This document shows positions 16,789 to 24,530 of a stretch of DNA of 34,214 bases, piece by piece. Source of the stretch: an uncultured Megasphaera sp. (GTDB taxonomy: Bacteria; Bacillota; Negativicutes; Veillonellales; Megasphaeraceae); assembly GCA_934193515.1 (NCBI GenBank), contig CAKPVJ010000021.1:1-34214 (forward strand), written 5' to 3'. The notes beneath the pieces were generated by a model. That model did no database searches and was not told where the DNA came from. It was given only the letters and a program-made list of their open reading frames with translations. Every line of letters begins with the position of its first letter. Position 1 is the stretch's first letter. A program made the position numbers and the translations under genes.

Positions 16789-17937
16789 ATGAAGAAAACA
16801 ATCGGACCGATTTTAGCTGCTGTGCTTTGCCTGGGGGCTATTCCCTACAGTGCCAATGCGGAACTGGTGACCGGACAGGCGTATATTGAAAACGGCAATA
16901 TTCAAAAAGCCAAACTGGATGCTAAGCGGGACGCCATGCGGACGTTTGTGGAAAAAGAAGTAGGCGTACATATCAAGGCATCCAGTGAAGTAGTCAACAG
17001 TCTTTTGGTACGTGACTCGATTATTGCCAAAGATAACGGCTATGTCCTGGTCAAAAAAGTCGTCGATGAAAAAGAAGAAGGAGAGTTGTACACGGTAATA
17101 CTGGATTTGGAAGCGGATAAAAAGCAGATACAGACCCAGGAAGCCGATGTGCGTGACCGCTTGATGAATATAGATGAAACCAGCAGCCGCTATGGCCTGA
17201 ATGTGGCGATTGTCGATGAAGACGCATCCCAAACTGCTTTTTGGAATGATTATTTTACGGGCATGCTGAAAATGACAGGCTTTCGTTCACAAGTAAATGA
17301 TGATGTCGTCGCCTATTTGGGGCAGAACATCAATCGGCAGGATGATTTGACGCTGAATGCCGAAATCCGGCGCATGGGACGGCTGGGAGACCGCATGGAT
17401 GCCAATGCCATTATCCGCGGACGGATTCGCTTGGCACGGCCGGCAGAAAAAATCAAATCCCGCGCGTATCGTGCTGTGGCGCAAGTCAACTGCGAACTTA
17501 TTGGCTATGATGCCAATGCTGTAGACGTCGCTGCCGGGTATTATACTCAAGTTGCGGATACGCCGGAAAAAGCAGAACAACTCGCTAAAGAGGCGGCTCT
17601 GCAGGCTGCGGCTAAAAAATTGGGAAGCGAAGCATTGAACACGGTGCAGCAGGAATTTCGAGATGGGATTAAGATGACCTTTGTCTTTCAACCCATTACG
17701 GATAAGATGACCCAGCGCAGGAAAATTTTGGACGGCTTGACCAATGCCAACTGCGAGATTATCCGCAGCAGTTTCGTAAGAGGCACTTTGCAGGTCTATA
17801 TATCGTCTGCAGAATACAATTCACTGGAAGAACTCAAAGAAGCAGTAATTCGCCAGCTTACACCGTCATTTCCGCAGCTGACAGAAGCGGATGACGGCGG
17901 GCAGTATGGCAGTACCAAGCTCATATTTAACATATAA
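16789..17937 (+). CDS. Exported FlgT/LPP20-like envelope protein 1
   Basis: This 382-residue protein has a signal peptide ending SANA. Residues ~25-110 carry the pattern of the FlgT N-terminal or LPP20-type domain: Ala-rich helix (IQKAKLDAKRDAMRTFVEKE), then GVHIKASSEVVN, a D-x-I-x-x-x-x-x-GYV step and closing strands (LYTVILDLEAD). A middle alpha/beta domain (~135-240) could be a CsgG/TolB-type fold. A C-terminal domain opens with an Ala-rich helix (PEKAEQLAKEAALQAAAKKL). FlgT itself belongs to the flagellar basal body in Vibrio, but no flagellar gene is present here, so only the fold is claimed. There is no lipobox. It has a perfect ribosome site AGGAGGTG and shares layout with the next gene's product. 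Confidence 0.78.
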   Translation: MKKTIGPILAAVLCLGAIPYSANAELVTGQAYIENGNIQKAKLDAKRDAMRTFVEKEVGVHIKASSEVVNSLLVRDSIIAKDNGYVLVKKVVDEKEEGELYTVILDLEADKKQIQTQEADVRDRLMNIDETSSRYGLNVAIVDEDASQTAFWNDYFTGMLKMTGFRSQVNDDVVAYLGQNINRQDDLTLNAEIRRMGRLGDRMDANAIIRGRIRLARPAEKIKSRAYRAVAQVNCELIGYDANAVDVAAGYYTQVADTPEKAEQLAKEAALQAAAKKLGSEALNTVQQEFRDGIKMTFVFQPITDKMTQRRKILDGLTNANCEIIRSSFVRGTLQVYISSAEYNSLEELKEAVIRQLTPSFPQLTEADDGGQYGSTKLIFNI

Positions 17938-17950
17938 ATAGGGATGGCCT

Positions 17951-18844
17951 ATGAAACGAACAGGAATAGTATATTTGATTTTGATGCTTGTTTGTCTGTG
18001 CGGCACGCCGTGCATGGCACAGAACGATAAAGAATCAGCGTCCGTGCATTACATCATGGCGGCCGGGCAATCGGCAGGCGGCGAATCTCAAGCTGCGGCG
18101 CAGGCAGAAAAGAAAGCTGTCACCCAAGCACTGGCACGAATAATTACGCCGGATGTGGATAGAGAAAGCATCTTTTCGCAGGTGACAGCCCGGTATGCTG
18201 ATTACGTGGCTGGAAAATGCAGCATTGTCAAAGTCCAGCAGCAAAAAGGCAATACGATCGTCTTTTGCCAAGTACCTGTAGATTTTGCACGTCTGCAGCA
18301 GGATTTGCAGCACCGTATCCGCAGTCAGCAGGAAGACAAAACTCATCATTATGATGAAACCTCGTTTTTTGTGCGGATTACGGGCTTGACGCAGCCTCGA
18401 GCAAAGCGGGAAGAACAAGCACAGGTACTGCAGTGTTATACTGATGCATTTCAGCAGTACGGATTTTATAAAAGCGCGGCCGATGAATTGTTGGTCAACT
18501 ATATGACGCAGTACGATTCATTGCCTTATAGAGCCTATGCAGCAGCAATGGCGGAACATATCAAAATGGATGTGTCCATCAGCTTGGCTGTTATAGGAGA
18601 AATTCATCTGGAACCATCCGTAACAGATGACGAAGGAACGACGAGTACTTGTACAAGTCATATCATGGTTGTTTATGCGGACCAGGACGGACAGTTGCAG
18701 CCAATTGGCAGTTTTACTGATACGTACACGCTTCGCCGAACAAATAAAGAAGAGGCAGAACATTTGGTGCTGCAAAAAGCGGCATACAATTCTGCCAAGT
18801 ATTTATCTCATGTCACACTTAATTTTTGGCAAACAAAAAAGTAA
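17951..18844 (+). CDS. Exported FlgT/LPP20-like envelope protein 2
   Basis: This 297-residue protein has a signal peptide ending CMA. An Ala-rich first helix (ESQAAAQAEKKAVTQALARI) is followed by a Val/Tyr strand set (IVKVQQQKGNTIVFCQVPVD). This is the same helix-then-strands order as in the preceding protein's first domain but more divergent. The middle region (FFVRITGL to MDVSISLAVIGEI) again looks alpha/beta. The end has a helix (EEAEHLVLQKAAYNSAKYL) like the C-terminal domain of its neighbour. I read it as a distant paralogue of the gene before it; this is inference from pattern, not alignment. The ribosome site is weak (AGGGATGG), with a 13-base gap to the previous stop. Confidence 0.7.
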   Translation: MKRTGIVYLILMLVCLCGTPCMAQNDKESASVHYIMAAGQSAGGESQAAAQAEKKAVTQALARIITPDVDRESIFSQVTARYADYVAGKCSIVKVQQQKGNTIVFCQVPVDFARLQQDLQHRIRSQQEDKTHHYDETSFFVRITGLTQPRAKREEQAQVLQCYTDAFQQYGFYKSAADELLVNYMTQYDSLPYRAYAAAMAEHIKMDVSISLAVIGEIHLEPSVTDDEGTTSTCTSHIMVVYADQDGQLQPIGSFTDTYTLRRTNKEEAEHLVLQKAAYNSAKYLSHVTLNFWQTKK

Positions 18845-18859
18845 AAGGAGCGATGCAAC

Positions 18860-19837
18860 ATGAAACACAATGTAAAGAAAATGATGGCAGTCTTAGCGGC
18901 TGCTGCAGCCTTGGGCGTGATGCCCGCCGTCTTGCCGACGATTGTCCCGGCAGCCGGTGTGAGTGTACAGGCAGCGTCTGTCGTAGACCAAAGCCAGTAT
19001 GTCAAAGCCGATGGATATGGTGTTATAGAGGCAGGCATGCCGATTGGACATGCTAAACTGAATGCAAGACGTACGGCGGTTTTAGACGCACAGCGGACGT
19101 TAGTAGAAACCGTTAAAGGAACGGCTGTCAATGCCGAATCAACGATGGAAAACTTTGTTTTAAAAAGCGACATAGTAAAGACCAAAGTTTCAGGTATGTT
19201 AACAGGAGCACAGATAATATCGGAAGAAATTACCAGCGATGGAAATTATCATGTCGTCATGGCTGTGCCGATGTATGGTGTAGGCAGTATGGCAGATGCT
19301 GCCTTTTCCGGCATGAATCTCTCTACACCGCAGCCGATTCCGGCTCCGAGTACGTCCTATACAACTCCCAGCCAGCCGAGTACGACGACTACAACAACCA
19401 CGACAACTACTACGACTACGGCACCGACAACCGCTGTATCTGGCGGCAACTGGGAACCGCCCCATCCTGCCACACCGATCAATGGCGGGTATACAGGACT
19501 TATTATTGATGTCAGAGGCAGCAACATGATTCGGGCATTTGCGCCGAATATATTTGATGCTAATGGCCGTGCTATTTACAGTGCCCATAATGTAGACCAG
19601 GATTACGCGATCAAATACGGCATTGTAGGATATGCGGATGGGCAGGAAGCGTGGAACGCCGCATTGAACGGCATGGCACGGGCCGGTTCGCATCCGTTGG
19701 TAATCAAAGCCACACCGAAAAAACGGGTTGTCTATAACTGCGACGTTGTCCTGTCTCAGCAAGATGCTGAATATATCTTGTCAGAAAACCAGAAAACGCA
19801 TTTCTTAGAAAATTGTGCCGTTACCTTCTTGATCTAA
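18860..19837 (+). CDS. Exported LPP20-like protein with Thr-rich linker and C-terminal beta domain
   Basis: The protein has 325 residues. The signal peptide is long (MKHNVKKMMAVLAAAAALGV, then an Ala/Pro/Val stretch; cleavage near VQA). Residues ~45-150 follow the LPP20 pattern: YVKADGYGVIEAG, an Arg/Ala helix (KLNARRTAVLDAQRTLVETV), then strands ending HVVMAVPMYG. A Pro/Ser/Thr linker follows, including a run of twelve Thr (about 19384-19422). A C-terminal domain of about 115 residues (TGLIIDVRGSNMIRAFAPNI, GRAIYSA, YGIVGYA, HPLVIKA, the late VVLSQQDAEYIL) resembles the domain that often accompanies LPP20/FlgT-like regions in envelope proteins of other diderm bacteria. The lipidation cysteine of true LPP20 is absent, so the protein should be soluble in the periplasm or released. 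It has an AAAGGAG ribosome site. Confidence 0.8.
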   Translation: MKHNVKKMMAVLAAAAALGVMPAVLPTIVPAAGVSVQAASVVDQSQYVKADGYGVIEAGMPIGHAKLNARRTAVLDAQRTLVETVKGTAVNAESTMENFVLKSDIVKTKVSGMLTGAQIISEEITSDGNYHVVMAVPMYGVGSMADAAFSGMNLSTPQPIPAPSTSYTTPSQPSTTTTTTTTTTTTTAPTTAVSGGNWEPPHPATPINGGYTGLIIDVRGSNMIRAFAPNIFDANGRAIYSAHNVDQDYAIKYGIVGYADGQEAWNAALNGMARAGSHPLVIKATPKKRVVYNCDVVLSQQDAEYILSENQKTHFLENCAVTFLI

Positions 19838-19852
19838 AAGGGGGCATGTAAG

Positions 19853-20356
19853 ATGTGGAAGAAACTGTTGATTGCCGGTGTATTAGGCGCCGTTTGCCTG
19901 ACGCCTTTACAATATAGTGGAGCAAATAACTGGGATTCCTGGCTGAAAGGGATTCAAAAGATGGAAAAAGCCCAGCGAACCCCTGCTGTTCATTATGAAA
20001 CCATCTACCCGGACGACCAGTATCATGACGGACAGCTGACATACATTGGACAGCAAACAGATGACAAGGTCGAATTTTACCGCTATACACTCATCGTAGA
20101 CCATCCGATGCAGATTAAGCTGCATTTCATTTCCCATGTACAGGGGCAAGTCTATTTCAAAATGATAGATGCTGATGAAGATAGGATAGAACCATTTACC
20201 AGCAGTTGGTGGTACTATAAAGACCCGTTTAACAAGACCATCACTTTGCCGGCAGGTACGTATTATTTCAGCATATACAAACCAAGATATACCGGCGATA
20301 CGAAAAACACCAATACGGGGTATTTTAGATTTAAATTTACAGAAATAGTTAAATAA
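19853..20356 (+). CDS. Exported PPC-like beta-sandwich protein
   Basis: This 167-residue protein has a signal peptide (MWKKLLIAGVLGAVCLTPLQ, cleavage near SGA). From about residue 65 the sequence runs as beta strands in the order expected for a bacterial pre-peptidase C-terminal (PPC) type domain. The order is FYRYTLIVDHPMQIKLHFIS, then a strand with a polar turn (YFKMIDADEDRIEP), then ITLPAGTYYFSIY and a final GYFRFKFTE. PPC domains bind surfaces or other proteins and are normally attached to secreted enzymes; here the domain stands alone. This assignment is by pattern and is tentative. It is the last gene before a strong hairpin terminator, so it closes the first island operon. It shares the MWKK opening with another island protein at 21903. 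Confidence 0.75.
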   Translation: MWKKLLIAGVLGAVCLTPLQYSGANNWDSWLKGIQKMEKAQRTPAVHYETIYPDDQYHDGQLTYIGQQTDDKVEFYRYTLIVDHPMQIKLHFISHVQGQVYFKMIDADEDRIEPFTSSWWYYKDPFNKTITLPAGTYYFSIYKPRYTGDTKNTNTGYFRFKFTEIVK

Positions 20357-20369
20357 AGTATAAAAAAGT

Positions 20370-20450
20370 ATCCATAGTACATATCATCCAGTTAGTCGTG
20401 TTCGTATAAAAATCAAATAGGACGAAACGGTATGTACTATGGATTTTTTT
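20370..20450 (+). terminator. Large hairpin terminator dividing the island
   Basis: Perfect 14-bp arms ATCCATAGTACATA (20370-20383) and TATGTACTATGGAT (20431-20444) are followed by a T tract up to 20450. The 47-base loop contains a smaller TTCGT/ACGAA stem, so the RNA would be a branched element of about 75 nt. TACAAT at 20450-20455 could serve as a -10 for the following gene, but no -35 was found. Confidence 0.8.
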
Positions 20451-20490
20451 ACAATAGGAAAAGGGACAAAAGCTAAAGGAGGGAAACGGA

Positions 20491-21018
20491 ATGAAAAAAA
20501 TTTTAATGACCGTATTTTCGATATGTGCAGTACTGGTTATAATGTGGGGCAATGTAAAAGCTAATGATGAGGAAGCGTTGGCAGATTTATATGCTAATCC
20601 GTCAGAATATATTTGTTATGGTGTATATGGAATGGGAGCGGCGGAATTTTTAGATAAACGAACCATTAATGTTCATGAATACAATCCACCATATTACATT
20701 ATAGCGTTCAAATCGGTTAGACATGTACGTCTTTATAAAAATAAAGAATATGTAACGAAAGTATATACCCGAAGATATTATTATAATTATGAGACCCGGC
20801 AAATGTATTATGAAGCCTATGATAAAAATGGCAATCAACAATGGATCTATGTCAACGAAAAAGACCGGACATGGAAGGGCGAAGGAGACCGACATGATGG
20901 AGATATTAGCGGCGGTGAATTGGCATTTTATTTAGCATATCATATACATTATTTTGGACATCCTGTTGGAAAACAGTATAAAAAGTATATTAATGGTTAT
21001 TCACTTTATTTTGATTAA
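20491..21018 (+). CDS. Exported YNPPYYIIAF-motif protein, module A copy 1
   Basis: This 175-residue protein has a signal peptide (MKKILMTVFSICAVLVIMWG, cleavage near VKA). The mature protein is rich in Tyr and short beta strands. The key phrase is NVHEYNPPYYIIAF, shared exactly with the product at 21903. A Tyr-rich strand pair (RRYYYNYETRQMYYEAYDKN) leads into QQWIYV, and a late GELAFYLAYHIHYF-x-x-P segment is also shared with that paralogue. Secreted proteins with a D-x-S-x-V-x-x-x-x-PPY-x-I pattern are familiar to me from Negativicutes, but no function is known to me. It is AT-rich compared with the first part of the island, has the ribosome site AAAGGAGGG, and is followed by a 177-base gap with no clear signal. 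Confidence 0.8.
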   Translation: MKKILMTVFSICAVLVIMWGNVKANDEEALADLYANPSEYICYGVYGMGAAEFLDKRTINVHEYNPPYYIIAFKSVRHVRLYKNKEYVTKVYTRRYYYNYETRQMYYEAYDKNGNQQWIYVNEKDRTWKGEGDRHDGDISGGELAFYLAYHIHYFGHPVGKQYKKYINGYSLYFD

Positions 21019-21195
21019 TCATTCTGCATAAGGATGAAAATATAGTGATATAGCATTACTATAACCATCGGATAAATAAAAAGAAATGATGGAAACGCAT
21101 CTGTAACAATGGAATAAAGATATATATTTGTTTGTGTTTTATAAAGATAAGTCATTTTAAATAGCTATGCAAAAAATGGAAAGAAGGGAAAATAG

Positions 21196-21861
21196 ATGAA
21201 AAAACGAGTGCTGGGGTTAATTATTGGGATATGTATGCTGACAGGCAGCAGATGTTTTGCTATGCAGTTTTCACCAGTAGAAGAAATGGGAGAGGCAGGT
21301 GTATCTCAGGCTGGACGCAGTGGTGGTATGGTAATTATCAATGCTACACATAATACTGGCGATTATTATATTACTAATACATATAATGCACATAATACTC
21401 AAAGTTACGGAAAAGGTGTTGCTACGTTTGGTGATGGCGATGATGCCTTGTATATGCATTACAACATGTATGACCATACACCTACTGTCATGGGTGGAAA
21501 AAATATACATAATACGATTCAGTGGCGTTTTTTAATTGGATATATCAGCCGCATCCGAACTGATGAAGGCATTACGCTGTATGCGATGTATGACGAATAT
21601 GGGCCAGAAGCGGATTATTTGATTATTGGCAGAAGCGCTGACGGTGTTTGGGTTAAATACTTAGATACACGAGAAATTACCAAAAGATATTGGAATTGGG
21701 ATGGAGATGGGGCTTCGCCAGTTGCTTATACAAAGTTGCGAACTGATGGAAATACTTTGATTATAAATTATGGTAATTGGCGTTCTCGGGAACATGGGGA
21801 ATTTCGGTTCCGCTGGGATGAAAATGCACAATGGTTTGGCATTGATAAAGTTGTTTACTAA
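21196..21861 (+). CDS. Exported WDENAQWFG-motif protein, module B copy 1
   Basis: This 221-residue protein of unknown function has a signal peptide (MKKRVLGLIIGICMLTGSRC, cleavage after FA). The opening (MKKRVLGLI, CFAMQFSP) and the ending (EFRFRWDENAQWFGI, then VVY) are almost identical to the product at 22466, while the middle has diverged. A shared core YGKGVA-x-FG-x-G-x-x-xLY-x-HYN and a late GxxVxYxDTR lie between. All predicted segments are beta strands rich in Tyr, Trp and Asn; there is no catalytic-looking motif and no membrane segment. It stands second in a two-gene unit that is repeated directly downstream. The ribosome site is GAAGGGAA. Confidence 0.82.
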   Translation: MKKRVLGLIIGICMLTGSRCFAMQFSPVEEMGEAGVSQAGRSGGMVIINATHNTGDYYITNTYNAHNTQSYGKGVATFGDGDDALYMHYNMYDHTPTVMGGKNIHNTIQWRFLIGYISRIRTDEGITLYAMYDEYGPEADYLIIGRSADGVWVKYLDTREITKRYWNWDGDGASPVAYTKLRTDGNTLIINYGNWRSREHGEFRFRWDENAQWFGIDKVVY

Positions 21862-21902
21862 TAAAACGATTTTATTTAAAAATGTGTAAAGAGGTGATGC
21901 AT

Positions 21903-22442
21903 ATGTGGAAAAAGATAATTTGGAAAAAAGTGGGAGTGGTATTGGCGATGGTTTCAGTTCTATACATGATGGGAGTGATGATGGCTTTTGCCAATTCAAT
22001 ATATTTAAATGGTGATAGAAATTTTGTGAATGTTGGTGGAAGCGGTACCAATAATACAAATTATATTGACATAACATCTGTTAATGTCCATGAGTACAAT
22101 CCACCATACTACATTATTGCATTTAATCGAATTAATTGGATATGTGGAGTGCCGGGACGTGAAGATCGTATTTCTTGGCGTTATTCAGGAACAGAACGGT
22201 ACCGTTATGACTACGATGCACAAAAAATGTATATCGAAAGAAAAGATGAGAATGGAACGACGTATTGGTTTTACTTGGATCCAGCATATTTGCGAAATGG
22301 ATGCAAGGGGTTTGGCTCACCGGCATATGTATGGTGGAATTTTGCACAAGGAGAAATAGCTTTTATGACGGCATATCATATGAGCTTTTTCAAAACGCCT
22401 GTGACTAACTATGCCAAACAATATTGGCAAACATTGCAATAA
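21903..22442 (+). CDS. Exported YNPPYYIIAF-motif protein, module A copy 2
   Basis: This 179-residue paralogue of the product at 20491 has the same NVHEYNPPYYIIAF phrase, a Tyr-rich strand (YRYDYDAQKMYIERKDENGT), a WFYLDP strand and a late GEIAFMTAYHMSFFKTPV segment. It has an earlier in-frame ATG at 21882, but AAAGAGGTG at 21888-21896 lies inside that extension and points to the ATG at 21903. That gives a signal peptide opening MWKKIIWKKVGVVLAMVSV and cleaved near AFA. This opening resembles those of the products at 19853 and 23180. It follows the previous gene by 41 bases and is 23 bases before the next, so it is in the same operon. Confidence 0.82.
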   Translation: MWKKIIWKKVGVVLAMVSVLYMMGVMMAFANSIYLNGDRNFVNVGGSGTNNTNYIDITSVNVHEYNPPYYIIAFNRINWICGVPGREDRISWRYSGTERYRYDYDAQKMYIERKDENGTTYWFYLDPAYLRNGCKGFGSPAYVWWNFAQGEIAFMTAYHMSFFKTPVTNYAKQYWQTLQ

Positions 22443-22465
22443 ATATAGAAAGAAGGGAAAAATAA

Positions 22466-23137
22466 ATGAAAAAACGAGTACTGGGGTTGATCGTTGGGAT
22501 ATGTATGTTGTCGCTGGGAAATTGTTTTGCGATGCAGTTTTCACCCACTAAGAAAATTGGTGAAATCCATTATAGAATAGTTGCCCCTAGAGGCGTATTA
22601 ATAAAAGATGCTGTAGCAGATTGGCCGGATTATACTACCAGAGATACCTATGAGAATAAGTATAAAAAGATAGTGGCCTATGGTAAAGGAGTAGCTAAAT
22701 TTGGTGAAGGAACTGATGGATTATATGTTCACTATAATATATATGAACATATTTCATTTCGATTTGGCAGTAAAGATATTTCCCAAACCATTCCGCTAGA
22801 AAATGACAGGCCATATCATGATATTTATCAAATAAAATCGGATAAAGGAATTACATTGTATCCGGTTTTTGTTATTGAACCAGATTCTTACTGGAATATT
22901 TTTGGAAGAAGACCAGATGGTACTTGGGTTACTTATATTGATACAAGAAACATTGCCAAGCAATATTTTGGCATAACAGAAAAATATTATTATGCAGTTC
23001 ACTTTGCTCAACCGATTGTACAAGGTGATACATTAATCATGAAATATGGAACATATCCTACCAAAGAAAAAGGAGAATTTCGGTTCCGATGGGATGAAAA
23101 TGCGCAATGGTTTGGTATTGAGCAAATCGTGTATTGA
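22466..23137 (+). CDS. Exported WDENAQWFG-motif protein, module B copy 2
   Basis: This 223-residue paralogue of the product at 21196 has the signal peptide MKKRVLGLIVGICMLSLGNC (cleavage after FA) and MQFSP immediately after, as in copy 1. The middle keeps YGKGVAKFGEGTDGLYVHYN, ITLYP, a GTWVTYIDTRNIAKQYF stretch and the C-terminal GEFRFRWDENAQWFGIEQIV. The first and last ~20 residues are conserved far more strongly than the centre. Either gene conversion acts at the ends or the centre is under diversifying pressure. The ribosome site AGAAGGGAAAA is nearly the same string as that of copy 1, which extends the duplication upstream of the coding region. Confidence 0.82.
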   Translation: MKKRVLGLIVGICMLSLGNCFAMQFSPTKKIGEIHYRIVAPRGVLIKDAVADWPDYTTRDTYENKYKKIVAYGKGVAKFGEGTDGLYVHYNIYEHISFRFGSKDISQTIPLENDRPYHDIYQIKSDKGITLYPVFVIEPDSYWNIFGRRPDGTWVTYIDTRNIAKQYFGITEKYYYAVHFAQPIVQGDTLIMKYGTYPTKEKGEFRFRWDENAQWFGIEQIVY

Positions 23138-23179
23138 TAAAATATATTTATTTACAATACATGAAAGGAGGTGATACAT

Positions 23180-23800
23180 ATGTATAAGAAGAAATTTTGG
23201 AAACAGGCTGGGTTGGCATTGGGGGTATGCCTGGCTGTATCCGGGACAGCTGTGCAGGCCAATGCGGTGATTGACTGCGGGGATTATCAGATAGAAATTA
23301 CAGGTGTAACAATAAAAGATACGACTACGACCGTTTCGGCACCACTGGATGTGGATATATCCAATCCGCAAAATACGGCAGATGCTGCGGATATGGATGA
23401 TGATGACGTATACGCAGCGGATACGTCAGAAAATGAAGAAGAACACATGCTGGTATTGATTAATACAGAACGGGCTAAACATGGTGCAGCACCGCTGCAG
23501 CTTTCGACGGATTTGTCGAAGATTGCAAAATACCGCGCGTGGGAATTGGAGACATCTTTTAGTCATACCCGGCCGAACGGCGGCGAGTATACGGATTTTT
23601 TCGGCAATAAAAATATCTGGTCCGGAGAAAATATTGCGGCAGGACAAGTGGATGTGACGAGCGTATTTCAGTCGTGGATGAACTCTCCCGGACATCGGGC
23701 CAATATGCTAAACTCGCACTATCGGAATTTGGGCTTTGGCCATTGGCAGGATGAAAATACGAAATACAAAAACTTTTGGGTACAAATCTTTACGGAATAG
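23180..23800 (+). CDS. Exported CAP/SCP-domain protein
   Basis: This 206-residue protein has a signal peptide (MYKKKFWKQAGLALGVCLAV, cleavage near ANA), an Asp-rich low-complexity linker (~65-85), and a full CAP (SCP/PR-1/YkwD-type) domain. That domain includes LVLINTERAKHGAAPLQ, H129 in FSHTRP, E150 in SGENIAAG and H172 in SPGHRANM, which form the usual His/Glu pocket. It ends in WVQIFTE. Such bacterial domains occur in spore-coat, surface and periplasmic proteins; most have no known enzyme activity. GTG at 23171 is in frame but is part of the ribosome site AAAGGAGGTG, so ATG 23180 is the start. The gene is GC-richer than the four before it and like the first part of the island. Confidence 0.9.
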   Translation: MYKKKFWKQAGLALGVCLAVSGTAVQANAVIDCGDYQIEITGVTIKDTTTTVSAPLDVDISNPQNTADAADMDDDDVYAADTSENEEEHMLVLINTERAKHGAAPLQLSTDLSKIAKYRAWELETSFSHTRPNGGEYTDFFGNKNIWSGENIAAGQVDVTSVFQSWMNSPGHRANMLNSHYRNLGFGHWQDENTKYKNFWVQIFTE

Positions 23801-23827
23801 AAATAATGAAACAAGGAGGCGTTTTAT

Positions 23828-24514
23828 ATGATTAAGAAAGTATTAGTGGGCATGGGAATTGTCGGTATGGGTATGCTGCCATGCTTATCTTTTGCGCAGA
23901 GCGTACAGGAATTTACACAAGAGATATGCGGGTTTAAGATTGGTGACACCGTTAATGAAACGATTCGTATCATACCGCCAACAGGTGACGAACAAGGAAA
24001 CTATTTGTTAAAAGAACCGGAATTAGACGGTACACCACTATACAGAAAAGCTAATGTTACGGTTTATAATGACCAAATAGCTGGTGTAATAGTAAATTTT
24101 AGTGATAAACATCCTGAAATTGGAGAAAAAATAAAAGAAAGTGTATTTAAGCGTTTAGGAAATCCGGATATGACAGATGAAACCAGTGTTTCACCACGTG
24201 AAAAGATAATTTCATATGGATGGAATGACAATGCAGAAATAAGTGGTGGCTTGATACTTTACATGAAGGATGGAGCAATTGCTGGCGGAGCTATAGATAT
24301 GCAAAACAGTACTCTAATAAAACAAGCACAAAAAGAAGGATTGATAAACAGCATACGGAGTATTAAGGGAAATGCAGAAGCAAAGGAAATATTTGAAGCA
24401 GATGTAAAAGGTAGTCAAACCTATAAGGATTATTTAAAAGAAGAAATGAAAAAAGATAGTTCGATTGAACAGGAACTGCGGGATAGCGGTGTAGACATGA
24501 CGATTTTTGATTAA
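23828..24514 (+). CDS. Exported protein of unknown function (228 residues)
   Basis: The signal peptide is MIKKVLVGMGIVGMGMLPCL with cleavage after FA. The mature protein opens with CGFKIGDTVNETIRII, a start that recalls the short-helix beginning of BamE-like or other 'G-x-x-x-G-x-(S/T)' outer-membrane accessory domains; the likeness is weak. Strands follow (ANVTVYNDQIAGVIVNFSDK), then a helix, KRLGNPD, and another strand set ending in a Gly/Ala stretch (GAIAGGAIDM). The last 60 residues are charged helix (YKDYLKEEMKKDSSIEQEL). There is no membrane segment, no Cys pair and no enzyme motif. The ribosome site is AAGGAGG. It sits between the intact CAP gene and a possible CsgG-like gene, and is 27 bases from the former. 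Confidence 0.75.
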   Translation: MIKKVLVGMGIVGMGMLPCLSFAQSVQEFTQEICGFKIGDTVNETIRIIPPTGDEQGNYLLKEPELDGTPLYRKANVTVYNDQIAGVIVNFSDKHPEIGEKIKESVFKRLGNPDMTDETSVSPREKIISYGWNDNAEISGGLILYMKDGAIAGGAIDMQNSTLIKQAQKEGLINSIRSIKGNAEAKEIFEADVKGSQTYKDYLKEEMKKDSSIEQELRDSGVDMTIFD

Positions 24515-24530
24515 AAGGAGTGAATTATTT

